From NCBI GenBank assembly GCA_016841045.1, contig JAENZX010000005.1, positions 1-64,000 of the forward strand: a stretch of DNA of 64,000 bases, read 5' to 3'. The DNA is from Thermincola carboxydiphila (GTDB taxonomy: Bacteria; Bacillota; Thermincolia; Thermincolales; UBA2595). The position numbers and the translations under genes were made by a program. Below are positions 16,410 through 24,693 of this stretch, piece after piece. Each line of letters begins with the position of its first letter. Within the stretch, counting starts at the first letter, position 1. The notes beneath the pieces were generated by a model, which searched no databases, had not been told where the DNA came from, and was given only the letters and a program-made list of their open reading frames with translations.

Positions 16410-16889
16410 ATGACTGATTATGAAAAGTGGTCGGTATTAGGACAATGGATGAGTGGTATTGGGACTATTGTTGTTTCAATTGTTTTAGGTATCATTACAT
16501 ATAAAATATCTAAGAAACAGGTTGAATTATCAAAAAACAATTTGAAAATTGAACTATATAAGCAGAGATATGACATTTATTATAGATTGGAAGGCATTTT
16601 AAGAGGTATCATCTCAGCGAACGGCACAATAAAAGATGAATCATTATATGAAGTAGCAATAATTCGTGATGAAGTGATGTTCTTGTTTGACAAAGAAATA
16701 CATGATTACTTGTTACAAATAATTAATAAGATCGAAAAGATAAATCCGTATTATTACGACAAAAAAAAGGATGACAATTATTACGAATTACAAGGTTGGT
16801 TTATGAACCAGTTTGCAGAGAAAAAAGAATTGAGAGAGAAATTTAAACGATATCTAAATTTAAGTAATTATGGCTTATCAAAGGAATAG
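16410..16889 (+). CDS. Single-TM protein with cytoplasmic helical tail
   Basis: 159 aa. Residues 10-32 (WMSGIGTIVVSIVLGIITYKI) form a membrane anchor, followed by a Lys-rich juxtamembrane helix and a helical domain. This layout is common in accessory-region proteins of unknown function. GAGAGGTGG precedes the ATG. Convergent with the 398-aa gene across a hairpin. Confidence 0.55.
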   Translation: MTDYEKWSVLGQWMSGIGTIVVSIVLGIITYKISKKQVELSKNNLKIELYKQRYDIYYRLEGILRGIISANGTIKDESLYEVAIIRDEVMFLFDKEIHDYLLQIINKIEKINPYYYDKKKDDNYYELQGWFMNQFAEKKELREKFKRYLNLSNYGLSKE

Positions 16890-16912
16890 AGTTTGTACGG
16901 ATTGAATAAAAC

Positions 16913-16946
16913 AAGGCTACGCATCTTATCGATGTAGTAGCCTTTA
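16913..16946. terminator. Bidirectional hairpin terminator
   Basis: AAGGCTAC...GTAGCCTT stem with an inner GCATC/GATGT pairing, and T-rich on the plus side, between converging genes. Confidence 0.6.
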
Positions 16947-17162
16947 TTGTTATAAAATCAGGCTTTTGTGAAAAGGGTTATAGTTGAAAGAGTTGATTTT
17001 CTGGTATTCTTAATCCTTACTTTCCCAAGGGTTTCAGGATTGGAGTTTTGAACCAAATTGCTAATTTTGCCCTGTAACGAGTTCCAATTTTGAGGGCAAG
17101 GGTACACATACCTAATTTAATTACAAACCTTTAAAATGCCTAAAAAGCCGTTGCAAAAGTAT

Positions 17163-18359
17163 TCAACTAACTTCTAATTCACATTGTTTAACCATTTGAA
17201 TTAGTTCCCATTCAATGGCTTTCTGTAGAAAAACCGTAGTTGTATCAAAACTAGTTAAATTCTTTTGATAAGGTTTAAGCCAGAAATCACTTCTTCCTTT
17301 TAGGTTATCTATTCCGTTTTGCTTAACAATGGTTTTTATGGTATCTACATCAACTTTAATGGAGGAATATTTTTCGTAAATGAATCTAATAAACTCCGTT
17401 CCGTTGGTCAAGTAAAACGAATTTAAGAAATCTTGCATTCGATTCATAAGTTTTTGTTCATATCCGCTATTTATGGACTTTTCCTTCCATTGGGAACCGA
17501 TAATGTAAAATATATCTTGAGCCTCAAAATGGGAATTGTCGCATTTTAGTAAAGTATTAGCAAGGTCTGCTACTGAAATCAGGAATTTTTCAACGATAGG
17601 TGTTTCACTACTATTCTGATATGTTTGGTTACGTTCATTCCTGTACTTCACTAGTTTCTTTAAGTACAGCCACGATTTACTATAATCTTTGACTGAATGA
17701 TATATTAAATATAAAATTAAGGCTAATTTATCTTTTTCAGAAACAAATTTATCATTTATCTCAAAAATATCTTCGTGTAAATAATGTTCAAACAGATTGT
17801 TGATTTGGATTTCAAATGTTTGAATATCTCTGTTTTTAAAAAAATCTTTAATTGCATCATCTATAAGGTGACTGACATAACCTGTATAGTTTTCTTCAAA
17901 CAAATGATGTTTTTCGTTAAATGCTTGAGGATTAATATGCTTTTTTTGCATTACTCGACTACGGAACCATTTATATCTATTGTCTTTATCTCTATAATGG
18001 TAACCCACTAACTCGCCGTTGTGTTCTTTTATCCTTGGTTCTTTGAAATCAATGCTATTAATATCAGGTTTTCCGTCAATCACCTTAATGGTTATTCTCA
18101 TTCTAAAATCGTATTCACTTGGGTCTATTTTCGAACTGTCAACATTATTTATATCTTCGCACGAGCAATATTCTTTAATATCACTCATACATAAATTGAA
18201 TTTCATTTCTCGTAAGTTATGACTAAATGGGATTTCTATATATTTTGTACTTGGTTTGAAACTTAGATTATTTAATTCTACAGATAACTTATCTAATAGT
18301 ATTGGGTATCCATTGCTTAAGACTTCTCTTAAAACACTCACAAAACCTGAATCAAACAT
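17163..18359 (-). CDS. Unknown 398-aa protein
   Basis: Soluble, alpha-rich protein with a cluster of Cys residues near residues 57-67 (CMSDIKEYCSC) and many charged residues; no transmembrane segment and no catalytic motif that I recognise. The ATG has AAAGGATGTG upstream on the minus strand. It is transcribed divergently from the TPR-DUF2971 gene across a 200-bp promoter region, so the pair could be jointly controlled. Confidence 0.6.
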   Translation of the reverse strand: MFDSGFVSVLREVLSNGYPILLDKLSVELNNLSFKPSTKYIEIPFSHNLREMKFNLCMSDIKEYCSCEDINNVDSSKIDPSEYDFRMRITIKVIDGKPDINSIDFKEPRIKEHNGELVGYHYRDKDNRYKWFRSRVMQKKHINPQAFNEKHHLFEENYTGYVSHLIDDAIKDFFKNRDIQTFEIQINNLFEHYLHEDIFEINDKFVSEKDKLALILYLIYHSVKDYSKSWLYLKKLVKYRNERNQTYQNSSETPIVEKFLISVADLANTLLKCDNSHFEAQDIFYIIGSQWKEKSINSGYEQKLMNRMQDFLNSFYLTNGTEFIRFIYEKYSSIKVDVDTIKTIVKQNGIDNLKGRSDFWLKPYQKNLTSFDTTTVFLQKAIEWELIQMVKQCELEVS

Positions 18360-18561
18360 ATTTACACATCCTTTGCATTAGCTGTTAAATTAATGATATA
18401 GTACATAAATATTCCAGTCAATGTGACCTCGATTAGTTTGAGTCAAAAGACTATGAGATATGGACTGTTTGTAGTTGAGAGCAGGAAAACTGTATACGGT
18501 TATAGAAAATTTTAACAGTAATAACTTTTATAGAGAAAACAGTTGAAGGTGGTTTTTTTGT

Positions 18562-20253
18562 ATGAAAGAAATTTCTGCACAAAAAGAATGGAAGTTGGCA
18601 GAAGAAGAATTTAGAAATAATGATTATATCTCGCAATTGTATCATTTATATAATGTCTTAAAGAATATCCCTATTGATAACGATGACTCAATATGCAGAA
18701 TTAATTCTTTGCGAGAGTTAGTGTTTAGTTCTTTGGAAATGAAAGAATTAGAGTTATTAATGAAAGAAAACATTTACAAAACATCACACAAATTAGATAT
18801 AAGTAAAACGGAGTTGATGATGGAACTTAAACCCATAGAATTATTAAATGAATTTAGGTTACTTCTTTTGTTCCAGTATGATGATTTTTCTATATTGAAC
18901 AAACAAGATTTCTTTAATTTACTGGAGCAAGTCAATAAGTATGAGGAGTTAAATTTTTGGTTTGACTATTTATTGTTACATGACCCATTAGATAGCGAGG
19001 TTATTTTTAAAAAGGCATTAATTTATTATGGTGAAGGGAAGTATAAAGAAGCAATACATCTAGTTGACAAAATAAAAAATGACATTTATCTAGAAAAAAT
19101 TAAAATAAATTGTTTGATTAAAATAGAGGCATTCGAAGAGGCACTTGGTGTCATTAAAGCATCAAAAGTAATGGTTGAAGAAGATAATTATATACAGAAA
19201 ATTAGAGTTCTAGAAGAAAAGAATTTGATACTTAAAGATTGTGAAGATGAATTTAAAGAATTATATATAAAAGGAATAAGTGAGTACTTGGAAGATGGAA
19301 GAATTAATATCTTAGCAAGTTCGCCATACATTCAAAAATACTTATCTCAAGACGCCGAGGAGATATATCATTACTCCGATGTGAATGGTATGTTGGGTGT
19401 AATAGATAATCAGCAATTTTGGGCTACTAAGAACGATTTTCTTAACGATTACAAAGAACATAATTTCATAATTGACATTTTAGGAAAAGTCACCAACCAA
19501 TCAGTTGGAATAGAACTAGATAATATAAAAAAAGCAATTAAAAGGTACTTTGACAGCATTTCATACAAGAAAAATATTGAAAAATCTAATGATATGTTAG
19601 ATGAATTTATAGACGATGATATTTTAAAAGATTATCTTAATGAAGTGTATCTAATATCTAATTCTACCAATCCTGATAATTTGACTTTGTGGGGAAATTA
19701 TTCTAATTTTGTAGGTTATAACATTGGATTTAATAGAAAATCTCTTATATCTGATATAAAAAGTATGAAAGGTGATAAATCTTACAACTATGTAGTTGAA
19801 GGTAAGGTTAAATACTTGGCTGAAAAAGAAGAGTCGAACATAGTTAGCGAATTGATAAATGAAATTTATAATGACCTAAAAAGAAAAAATGTAAAAGATT
19901 ATCTAATCACTAAGGTAATAATTGCTCATTTATTATTAATTAGCAACTTCATAAAACATTCCTCAATGAGCCATGAGGAAGAATACAGAATATTGTTTAT
20001 TAAAACGAGGAAAGACAGCATAGTAAACTATATGAATGAAGTAATTCAGTCAAAAATTAGAGTAAAGGGGAGTTCTCTAGTTCCATTTATTGTAGTTCCT
20101 ATAAATAATAAGTCGTCACTAAGAAGTGTGACAATTGGACCAACAAATAATATGGATATATCCGAAAAAGGTGTTGTATATTTGCTTCAAAAGAAAGGTT
20201 ATGGAGAATGTGTATCAATGGTCAATAAAAGTAAAATTACTTTAAGATATTAA
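18562..20253 (+). CDS. TPR-like / DUF2971 fusion protein
   Basis: 563 aa. The N-terminal 240 residues are helical with TPR-like repeats (ALIYYGEGKYKEAIHLVDKI). From about residue 260 a DUF2971-like domain follows: IYHYSDVNGMLGVIDN...FWATKNDFLNDYKE, then ISNSTNPDNLTLWGNYSN, GYNIGFN, and the terminal EEEYRILF. These correspond to the family's conserved W/F-S-x-x-x-x-F-ND, S-x-x-x-DN-LMW-x-Y and E-EYR motifs. DUF2971 is uncharacterised and frequent in accessory regions. TPR modules suggest partner recognition. GAAGGTGG precedes the ATG. Confidence 0.65.
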   Translation: MKEISAQKEWKLAEEEFRNNDYISQLYHLYNVLKNIPIDNDDSICRINSLRELVFSSLEMKELELLMKENIYKTSHKLDISKTELMMELKPIELLNEFRLLLLFQYDDFSILNKQDFFNLLEQVNKYEELNFWFDYLLLHDPLDSEVIFKKALIYYGEGKYKEAIHLVDKIKNDIYLEKIKINCLIKIEAFEEALGVIKASKVMVEEDNYIQKIRVLEEKNLILKDCEDEFKELYIKGISEYLEDGRINILASSPYIQKYLSQDAEEIYHYSDVNGMLGVIDNQQFWATKNDFLNDYKEHNFIIDILGKVTNQSVGIELDNIKKAIKRYFDSISYKKNIEKSNDMLDEFIDDDILKDYLNEVYLISNSTNPDNLTLWGNYSNFVGYNIGFNRKSLISDIKSMKGDKSYNYVVEGKVKYLAEKEESNIVSELINEIYNDLKRKNVKDYLITKVIIAHLLLISNFIKHSSMSHEEEYRILFIKTRKDSIVNYMNEVIQSKIRVKGSSLVPFIVVPINNKSSLRSVTIGPTNNMDISEKGVVYLLQKKGYGECVSMVNKSKITLRY

Positions 20254-20846
20254 CGTAGTAGCCTTGATATCTTTTTATTTGAAGAATTGAACATTTTAGC
20301 ATTTATGTGTCCCATAGATAGCAGTAAGTTATTGCTCGATACCGTTCAGGGGTATATTGCTCTATTCTAAAATAAACAAGGCTTTCTGTCTAACTGAGAG
20401 TAAGGTAGGGTCTGGACTTATCATAATAATTCGATTTAATCGGCTTAAATGGGCAAATATGAGGGGATTTGAGGAGTGACCATCGATTGCCGAAAGAATT
20501 TTAGGTACTCTCCGACAGGGTACAATTCAGCAGGAAGGAACTTAAGTTATAAGGGAAAAATAGTTGAAGGGTTTCTATTAGACATATATCTCTTACAATA
20601 CCTTTCAACTATCTCCTGATGAGTGAGAGTAGTATCTTTGTGATGAAATCACAATAAAACAGACCTGAAATTATTATGGATACAGTTTTTGTGAGATAAT
20701 AGGGCAGTTTCTGCTCCTTTTTGCTTTCAAACCTATAACATCTCTATCCATAATGCTTATTATGAGTAAACATTATGTTGCCAGTTTCCTCTTTTGGTGG
20801 TATAATTAACTATAGTAAGACATGCCATTACAGGAGGAAAGCACCA
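20254..20846 (+). other. Noncoding region before second recombinase
   Basis: About 590 bp without a supported gene. It holds a long-range inverted repeat ATAGTTGAAGGG ... CCTTTCAACTAT around 20568-20613 with an AT-rich loop, several short palindromes, and at its end the recombinase promoter. The rest shows nothing I can name. Confidence 0.5.
20778..20806 (+). promoter_or_regulatory. Promoter of second tyrosine recombinase
   Basis: TTGCCA (20778-20783), a 17-bp spacer and TATAAT (20801-20806). Its position supports the recombinase start at 20847 rather than an upstream in-frame ATG at 20775. Confidence 0.7.
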
Positions 20847-21707
20847 ATGACAACTAATGAATTGCTTCAGCAGTACCAAGATGAATTGATTCGGCAGGAC
20901 AAATCAGATAATACAATTGCCTCCTATATGCTTGACCTGAAATCATTTATTAAGTGGTATGAGGAAAGCACTAACGAAGGTATTGAGAAGTTAATTGCCT
21001 TAGACTTAAAAGACTATAGAGGGTTCTTGATGGCTAACGGTGCTAAGGTTGCAACTGTGAACCGTAAAGTTGCCAGTATAAATAAGTATGTTGAGTGGTT
21101 GAATGTTAGAGGGGTTCTGGATAAGCAACTGAAACTGAAGCAAATCAAGAGGTCAGCCTCAGAGCAACAGTTCAAGGGTCTTGATTCCAAGGAACTGAAG
21201 GCACTCAGGAAGGAAGTACATAGGAACGGCAACAAGAGAGATATATTTATGTTCGAGTTGCTGATTAATACAGGTATTAGGGTTTCAGAACTCTGTGACA
21301 TTAAGTTCGATTCGATAGAGGTTTCAGAACGCAAAGGAACTCTGTCAATCATCGGCAAAGGAATGAAGCAAAGGACTGTAGCATTAAATAAGGATGTCAG
21401 GGATGCTTACGAGGATTATATAAAGGCAAGACCTGTAACATCTTGTGATTACCTTTTTGTTGGTCAGAGAGGGCAACTGACAAGGAATGGAGTATTTAAG
21501 ACCCTGAAGAAGTATGCAGACAGAGTTGGAGTTGAAGTTAGTCCTCATTGCCTGAGGCACAGCCTAGCGAGGCATTTACTTGAATCAGGAACTGATATAA
21601 CAACTGTTCAGGGTATTTTGGGGCATGAGAGGTTAGAAACTACTGCAATTTATACAAAGTCCACTCAGGAAAAAATGAATCAGGTTTTAGAAACTGTAAA
21701 CTGGTGA
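20847..21707 (+). CDS. XerC/D-like tyrosine recombinase
   Basis: 286 aa, compact XerCD-type. An N-terminal core-binding domain (LLQQYQDELIRQDKSDNTI) is followed by catalytic residues in TGIRVSELC (Arg), GKGMKQR (Lys), HCLRH (H-x-x-R), LGHERL and AIYTKS (Tyr). The start ATG has AGGAGG about 11 nt upstream. It is distinct from the 330-aa integrase near attL, so the island carries two recombinases; this one may resolve multimers or move a nested unit. Confidence 0.9.
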   Translation: MTTNELLQQYQDELIRQDKSDNTIASYMLDLKSFIKWYEESTNEGIEKLIALDLKDYRGFLMANGAKVATVNRKVASINKYVEWLNVRGVLDKQLKLKQIKRSASEQQFKGLDSKELKALRKEVHRNGNKRDIFMFELLINTGIRVSELCDIKFDSIEVSERKGTLSIIGKGMKQRTVALNKDVRDAYEDYIKARPVTSCDYLFVGQRGQLTRNGVFKTLKKYADRVGVEVSPHCLRHSLARHLLESGTDITTVQGILGHERLETTAIYTKSTQEKMNQVLETVNW

Positions 21708-21836
21708 TAATACCAGGTTTTCTTTTTGCTTAGGGGTGGGGGGTAGTTTACAACCAAAAATCTAATTGAACTTCGAAAGCAGAGGGTAGTAGATACACTT
21801 CCCAACTATGCAAAAAGACCGATTCCTCGGTCTTTA
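21702..21836. repeat. Duplicated intergenic module, copy A
   Basis: Contains in order an ACTGGT...ACCAGGT terminator after the recombinase, a G-run (GGGGTGGGGGG), an AGTAGATA.ACTTC.CAACTATG segment, and a minus-strand terminator AAAGACCGA-TTCC-TCGGTCTTT (21813-21835). The same order recurs at 23396-23530, so the convergent-terminator module has been duplicated. Confidence 0.65.
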
Positions 21837-21840
21837 ATCT

Positions 21841-22065
21841 TTACCTTTGAAGTTTTTCCATCATGGCACACAAATCAGACATCTTAATTCTTAAAGCCTT
21901 ACAAATCCTATTTATACTGATAAGCGAAATATTCTTAGCACCACGTTCAACATCCGAAATATAGGTGCGACTTAAATCCGCAAGTTCGGCTAAATCCTCT
22001 TGTGTTAGATTGCGTTTAAGTCTATATTCTCTTACTGCTAAACCAAAGTAATATTTAATGTCCAT
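21841..22065 (-). CDS. Small Xre-family regulator
   Basis: 74 aa helix-turn-helix of the Cro/C1 (HTH_3) type: LTQEDLAELADLSRTYISDVERG followed by ISLISINRICKALRI. Start uncertain: ATG at 22065 or a TTG at 22104 (adding 13 residues); neither has a strong ribosome-binding site. Likely controls island genes. A promoter for the opposite strand begins about 45 bp upstream, so it may regulate the divergent small gene. Confidence 0.8.
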   Translation of the reverse strand: MDIKYYFGLAVREYRLKRNLTQEDLAELADLSRTYISDVERGAKNISLISINRICKALRIKMSDLCAMMEKLQR

Positions 22066-22110
22066 AAGACAAGTTTTAATGCAAAGGGGCAAAATGTCTA
22101 TCAACTACGA

Positions 22111-22139
22111 ATGACATTTGGTGGTCTGTGTGATATAAT
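22111..22139 (+). promoter_or_regulatory. Strong promoter
   Basis: ATGACA (22111-22116), a 17-bp spacer and TATAAT (22134-22139). A hairpin terminator begins only about 16 bp after the -10 element. Confidence 0.65.
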
Positions 22140-22155
22140 CAATCCAGAAAGTAGA

Positions 22156-22192
22156 AGAATTGGTTTCCAAGTGAACCAGTTCTTTATTTTTT
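22156..22192 (+). terminator. Leader terminator / attenuator
   Basis: AGAATTGGTT-TCCAAGTG-AACCAGTTCT hairpin followed by a T-rich run (TTTATTTTTTT), placed between the promoter and the small gene at 22209. Transcripts would end after about 45 nt unless read through. Confidence 0.65.
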
Positions 22193-22208
22193 TACAGGGG
22201 GAGATTTA

Positions 22209-22439
22209 ATGTCAGATAAACAGCATGGTTATAGGGTAGAAAAACCAAGACAAAGATTAAGTGAACAGCCAGTTGATTACATAACACCTAACGGAATCAA
22301 AGTCATCAAATCAAATGACCCATCGCCCGATGCATGTCGAAGATTCATCAGAATTCTATTAGCAATAGATGCAAGAAACAGATATAAGGCTAATCAACAT
22401 AAAGATAACCAAGGAGAGTGCAACAATGACGGAAAATAA
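22209..22439 (+). CDS. Small hydrophilic protein, unknown
   Basis: 76 aa. GGGGGAG precedes the ATG. It carries a short conserved-looking segment, DYITPNGIKVIKS...SPDACRRFIRILLAI, that is repeated in degraded form in the next, overlapping pseudogene. This shows that the segment is a real protein family, not chance. Function unknown. Confidence 0.6.
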   Translation: MSDKQHGYRVEKPRQRLSEQPVDYITPNGIKVIKSNDPSPDACRRFIRILLAIDARNRYKANQHKDNQGECNNDGK

Positions 22440-22590
22440 CGACCACAACAAAGAGCAGAGTGACCAGATGATGTATTTATATCACCAAGCGGAATAAGGT
22501 TTACGGCTAATAATAGTTTCATCACAAGAAGCATGTAAGCAGTTTATTAGGGTGATATTGGAGATTAGAGGAAAATACGGAATTGAATAA
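22426..22590 (+). pseudogene. Frameshifted paralogue of the preceding gene
   Basis: ATG at 22426 (AAGGAGAG upstream) opens MTENNDHNKEQSDQ. After a shift the sequence reads ISPSGIRFTANNS, and after a second shift SQEACKQFIRVILEI, matching ITPNGIKVIKSND and SPDACRRFIRILLAI of the gene at 22209. Two frameshifts make it nonfunctional. Confidence 0.65.
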
Positions 22591-22625
22591 AATGATAGAG
22601 GTAGAGTATGTAGGAGGTATAACTG

Positions 22626-23387
22626 TTGAAAAAATTTCTGCTATTTATTTTGATTGTTTCTGTCGTTGTGAGTTCTCTTTACTTTCTTAAAGAAAGAAAC
22701 AAGAGCATTACTGAATCAAAATACCAAACAGTATCAGCGTTGATTAAGCAAGAAAAGTGGAACGAGGCATCGGTTATTTTGGATGAGATTTCTTATTATA
22801 AAGATGTAAATTCGTTGAAAGAACTTGTTGACGGTAAAAAGGCTGAGTGGGAAGAACAAGAATTCAAAAGAAAACAGGAGCATCAAATTGAAAATGCTTT
22901 TGCAAAGATTGTTGCTTTGATTAAGAGTAAAAAATATGATGAAGCAGGTCAAGAGTTATTAAATAAAGATGACATGTACATGAAAATGACGGATATTCCT
23001 CACGAAAAAAGAGAAGAAATCTATAATACCATTTTGTTCTATACATCTGCACTAATTGATTATAGTAAAGGGAATATTATAAGGGCAAAGGATTCGCTAG
23101 TATATATTTCTCCTGACTATGATGACCTTTTGGGAACTGAAATACAAGGTTTTGCAAATCAAATAATTGATATGTCAGAATGGAGTGAAAGGTATTGGGC
23201 AATACAAAAAATCAGCACTCCACCTGCTATTGGTATGACCGCAGAAGAAGTTAGAAGTTCAAATTGGGGTGAGCCTAAAGATATCAATAGAACTACAGCA
23301 ACTTACGGAGTCCATGAACAATGGGTTTATTCAGCAGATAGATATATTTACTTTGAAGATGGTGTGGTTACTGCAATTCAGGATTAA
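22626..23387 (+). CDS. Membrane-anchored TPR-like protein with BamE-like C-terminus
   Basis: 253 aa. The N-terminal hydrophobic helix (residues 3-21) acts as signal anchor. The middle is helical and TPR-like (IKQEKWNEASVILDEISYYKDV; IKSKKYDEAGQELLNK). The last 55 residues (IGMTAEEVRSSNWGEPKDIN...WVYSADRYIYFEDGVVTAIQ) look like the SmpA/OmlA (BamE)-type fold. TTG start with TAGGAGGT upstream. Likely extracytoplasmic; function unknown. Confidence 0.65.
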   Translation: MKKFLLFILIVSVVVSSLYFLKERNKSITESKYQTVSALIKQEKWNEASVILDEISYYKDVNSLKELVDGKKAEWEEQEFKRKQEHQIENAFAKIVALIKSKKYDEAGQELLNKDDMYMKMTDIPHEKREEIYNTILFYTSALIDYSKGNIIRAKDSLVYISPDYDDLLGTEIQGFANQIIDMSEWSERYWAIQKISTPPAIGMTAEEVRSSNWGEPKDINRTTATYGVHEQWVYSADRYIYFEDGVVTAIQD

Positions 23388-23395
23388 TTTCAGGA

Positions 23396-23530
23396 CTGGT
23401 GATGAGCCAGTTCTTTTTGTTCGATGAGGGGTGGGGGGGGGGTTACAATTAAATTTTGTGTTGTTTTATTGATTGCTGTTGCAGTAGATAAACTTCTCAA
23501 CTATGAAAAGAGACCGATGAATCGGTCTTA
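23396..23530. repeat. Duplicated intergenic module, copy B
   Basis: Same order as 21702-21836: ACTGG-TGATGAG-CCAGT terminator with T-run, a G-rich run (GAGGGGTGGGGGGGGG), AGTAGATAAACTTCTCAACTATG, then the minus-strand terminator AGACCGAT-GAA-TCGGTCTT closing the gene at 23540. Confidence 0.65.
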
Positions 23531-23539
23531 AAAATTAGA

Positions 23540-24202
23540 TTATATCAGTTCTGTCGATAACTTGGTCATATCGTTAGCAAGATGTTCTAGTGTAAGTTTG
23601 AGACTCTTTTTATCCAAGTTACTCAATAAATTAAGTAAATCATTATCCACATCTATTTTGATATCAAGTTCGTTACAGAGACTCATTATATGTTTATACC
23701 ATAAGTCTATATTGTTTGGGTCGAAGTTTAGATTTTTGATTAAGGCTATAGCAACTTCTTCAAAATTCTTTAAATTCCGTTCATTTCTATTCTTAATAAT
23801 TGCTAAGACTGTTTCTTTTTGACCTTCTTCGGTAAGACTTGATATGTCTGTTTTGCAGTCTGCGGTGCTTATGTCATTGGCATGGGATTTAAGGATGTGA
23901 CCCTTGTGATGTTCGTTGACGAGATATTGTTTAATAGAAGGCAGTAGGTTTGTGTCGTTTATTATTTCCTCGACCGATTTTGGAGGGATTTTTAAGTCTT
24001 TATCTTCTAAAGTTAGTGTAAGGAGCTTCCTTTTATCTTTAGACAAGATAACCAATGTCCTGAAAGCCTCTCCTTTGGTCTCTTTTACTTCATCTAAAGC
24101 CTGTTGGCAGTAATCTAGTAATCTTTCTTTTTGCTCATCCGTTAACTTCTTTATCTCATCTAATGAACCCTTAACAGTATTGTTTGTACCCTTACTGACC
24201 AT
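23540..24202 (-). CDS. Unknown soluble helical protein
   Basis: 220 aa, charged and helical throughout (Leu/Lys/Glu rich), no membrane segment and no recognised domain. The ATG has GGGGGTG about 10 nt upstream on the minus strand. It is the last gene of the island before attR. Confidence 0.55.
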   Translation of the reverse strand: MVSKGTNNTVKGSLDEIKKLTDEQKERLLDYCQQALDEVKETKGEAFRTLVILSKDKRKLLTLTLEDKDLKIPPKSVEEIINDTNLLPSIKQYLVNEHHKGHILKSHANDISTADCKTDISSLTEEGQKETVLAIIKNRNERNLKNFEEVAIALIKNLNFDPNNIDLWYKHIMSLCNELDIKIDVDNDLLNLLSNLDKKSLKLTLEHLANDMTKLSTELI

Positions 24203-24446
24203 GTTTTATTACACCCCCTTCTAAAAGATATGGGAGGTGAAAGTTGTCCTATAACCAAGCATTACAAATTCTCTACTTGCTTTAATGAAATAAAGTAATT
24301 ATACTGGTCTTAGGAGAGTTCGCTAATAACGGTTTTTAAAGTGATGCGTATGAAAAATTAAGGAAAATTACGCACTTTGGCAACATTCTTAACTCTTTTA
24401 CAACAAGGGACAGAATGGATTTTCTAAATACCTAAATCAAAGACTA
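24203..24446. other. Island right edge, noncoding
   Basis: No gene. AT-rich promoter region of the minus-strand gene leading up to attR. Confidence 0.5.
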
Positions 24447-24508
24447 ACGTTTGAGGGGCGTGTGGGCAACCGTATGGGTTCAAGTCCCATCGACCGCACC
24501 AAATTTAA
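24447..24508 (+). repeat. attR: displaced tRNA-Leu 3' half
   Basis: Repeat of 8614-8675, starting in the anticodon arm and ending in AAATTTAA. It differs only at three positions of the variable-arm region (GTGGGCAACCG versus GTGAGTAATCG). It has no 5' half and cannot be a functional tRNA. Confidence 0.9.
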
Positions 24509-24512
24509 GAGC

Positions 24513-24555
24513 AAAACCTTGCTAATTCGAATGGAATTAGCAAGGTTTTTTACTT
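24513..24555 (+). terminator. Original tRNA-Leu terminator
   Basis: Perfect 16-bp stem from 24513-24528 and 24534-24549 (AAAACCTTGC... / ...GCAAGGTTTT) plus a T-run, left behind next to attR when the island inserted. Confidence 0.85.
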
Positions 24556-24580
24556 TCGAGCATATTTTGTGCTTGCAGGG

Positions 24581-24687
24581 AAAAATGCCAACCTGGCGTC
24601 GTTGTGCGGGGCGGCGCAATCCTCACCGTACCACCAGTACGCCTCCGGTTGCACCGCCCCGGACGCCTAGCCAGAACGGCATTTTTT
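24581..24687. repeat. GC-rich palindromic element
   Basis: A 107-bp imperfect palindrome: outer arms AAAAATGCC / GGCATTTTT, middle GGGGCGG / CCGCCCC, apex CGTAC-CACCA-GTACG. It is much more GC-rich than its surroundings. Looks like a REP/MITE-type repeat. Its right end abuts the headless toxin remnant. Confidence 0.6.
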
Positions 24688-24693
24688 CAGTTT

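Larger units (their letters stand above)
8614..24508. mobile_element. 15.8-kb genomic island integrated in tRNA-Leu(GAG)
   Basis: Bounded by the direct repeats of the tRNA 3' half. Contents in order: tyrosine integrase, HTH protein, unknown, SF2-helicase-like protein, dyad cluster, several short unknown genes, a divergent pair (398-aa unknown / TPR-DUF2971), a second tyrosine recombinase, Xre regulator, small genes and a decayed paralogue. Base composition is more AT-rich than the flanks. No relaxase, capsid, terminase or conjugation gene was recognised, so it is neither an obvious prophage nor an obvious conjugative element. A self-excising element with unknown cargo is the best reading. Confidence 0.85.

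Noticed and set aside
24447-24508. A second functional tRNA-Leu
   Set aside because: Only the 3' half is present; there is no acceptor 5' strand or D-arm.
8614-24508. Prophage or conjugative element
   Set aside because: No capsid, portal, terminase, tail, lysis, relaxase or type IV secretion gene could be recognised.
24437-24619. Minus-strand frame across attR
   Set aside because: It is a reading of the tRNA remnant and terminator; not coding.
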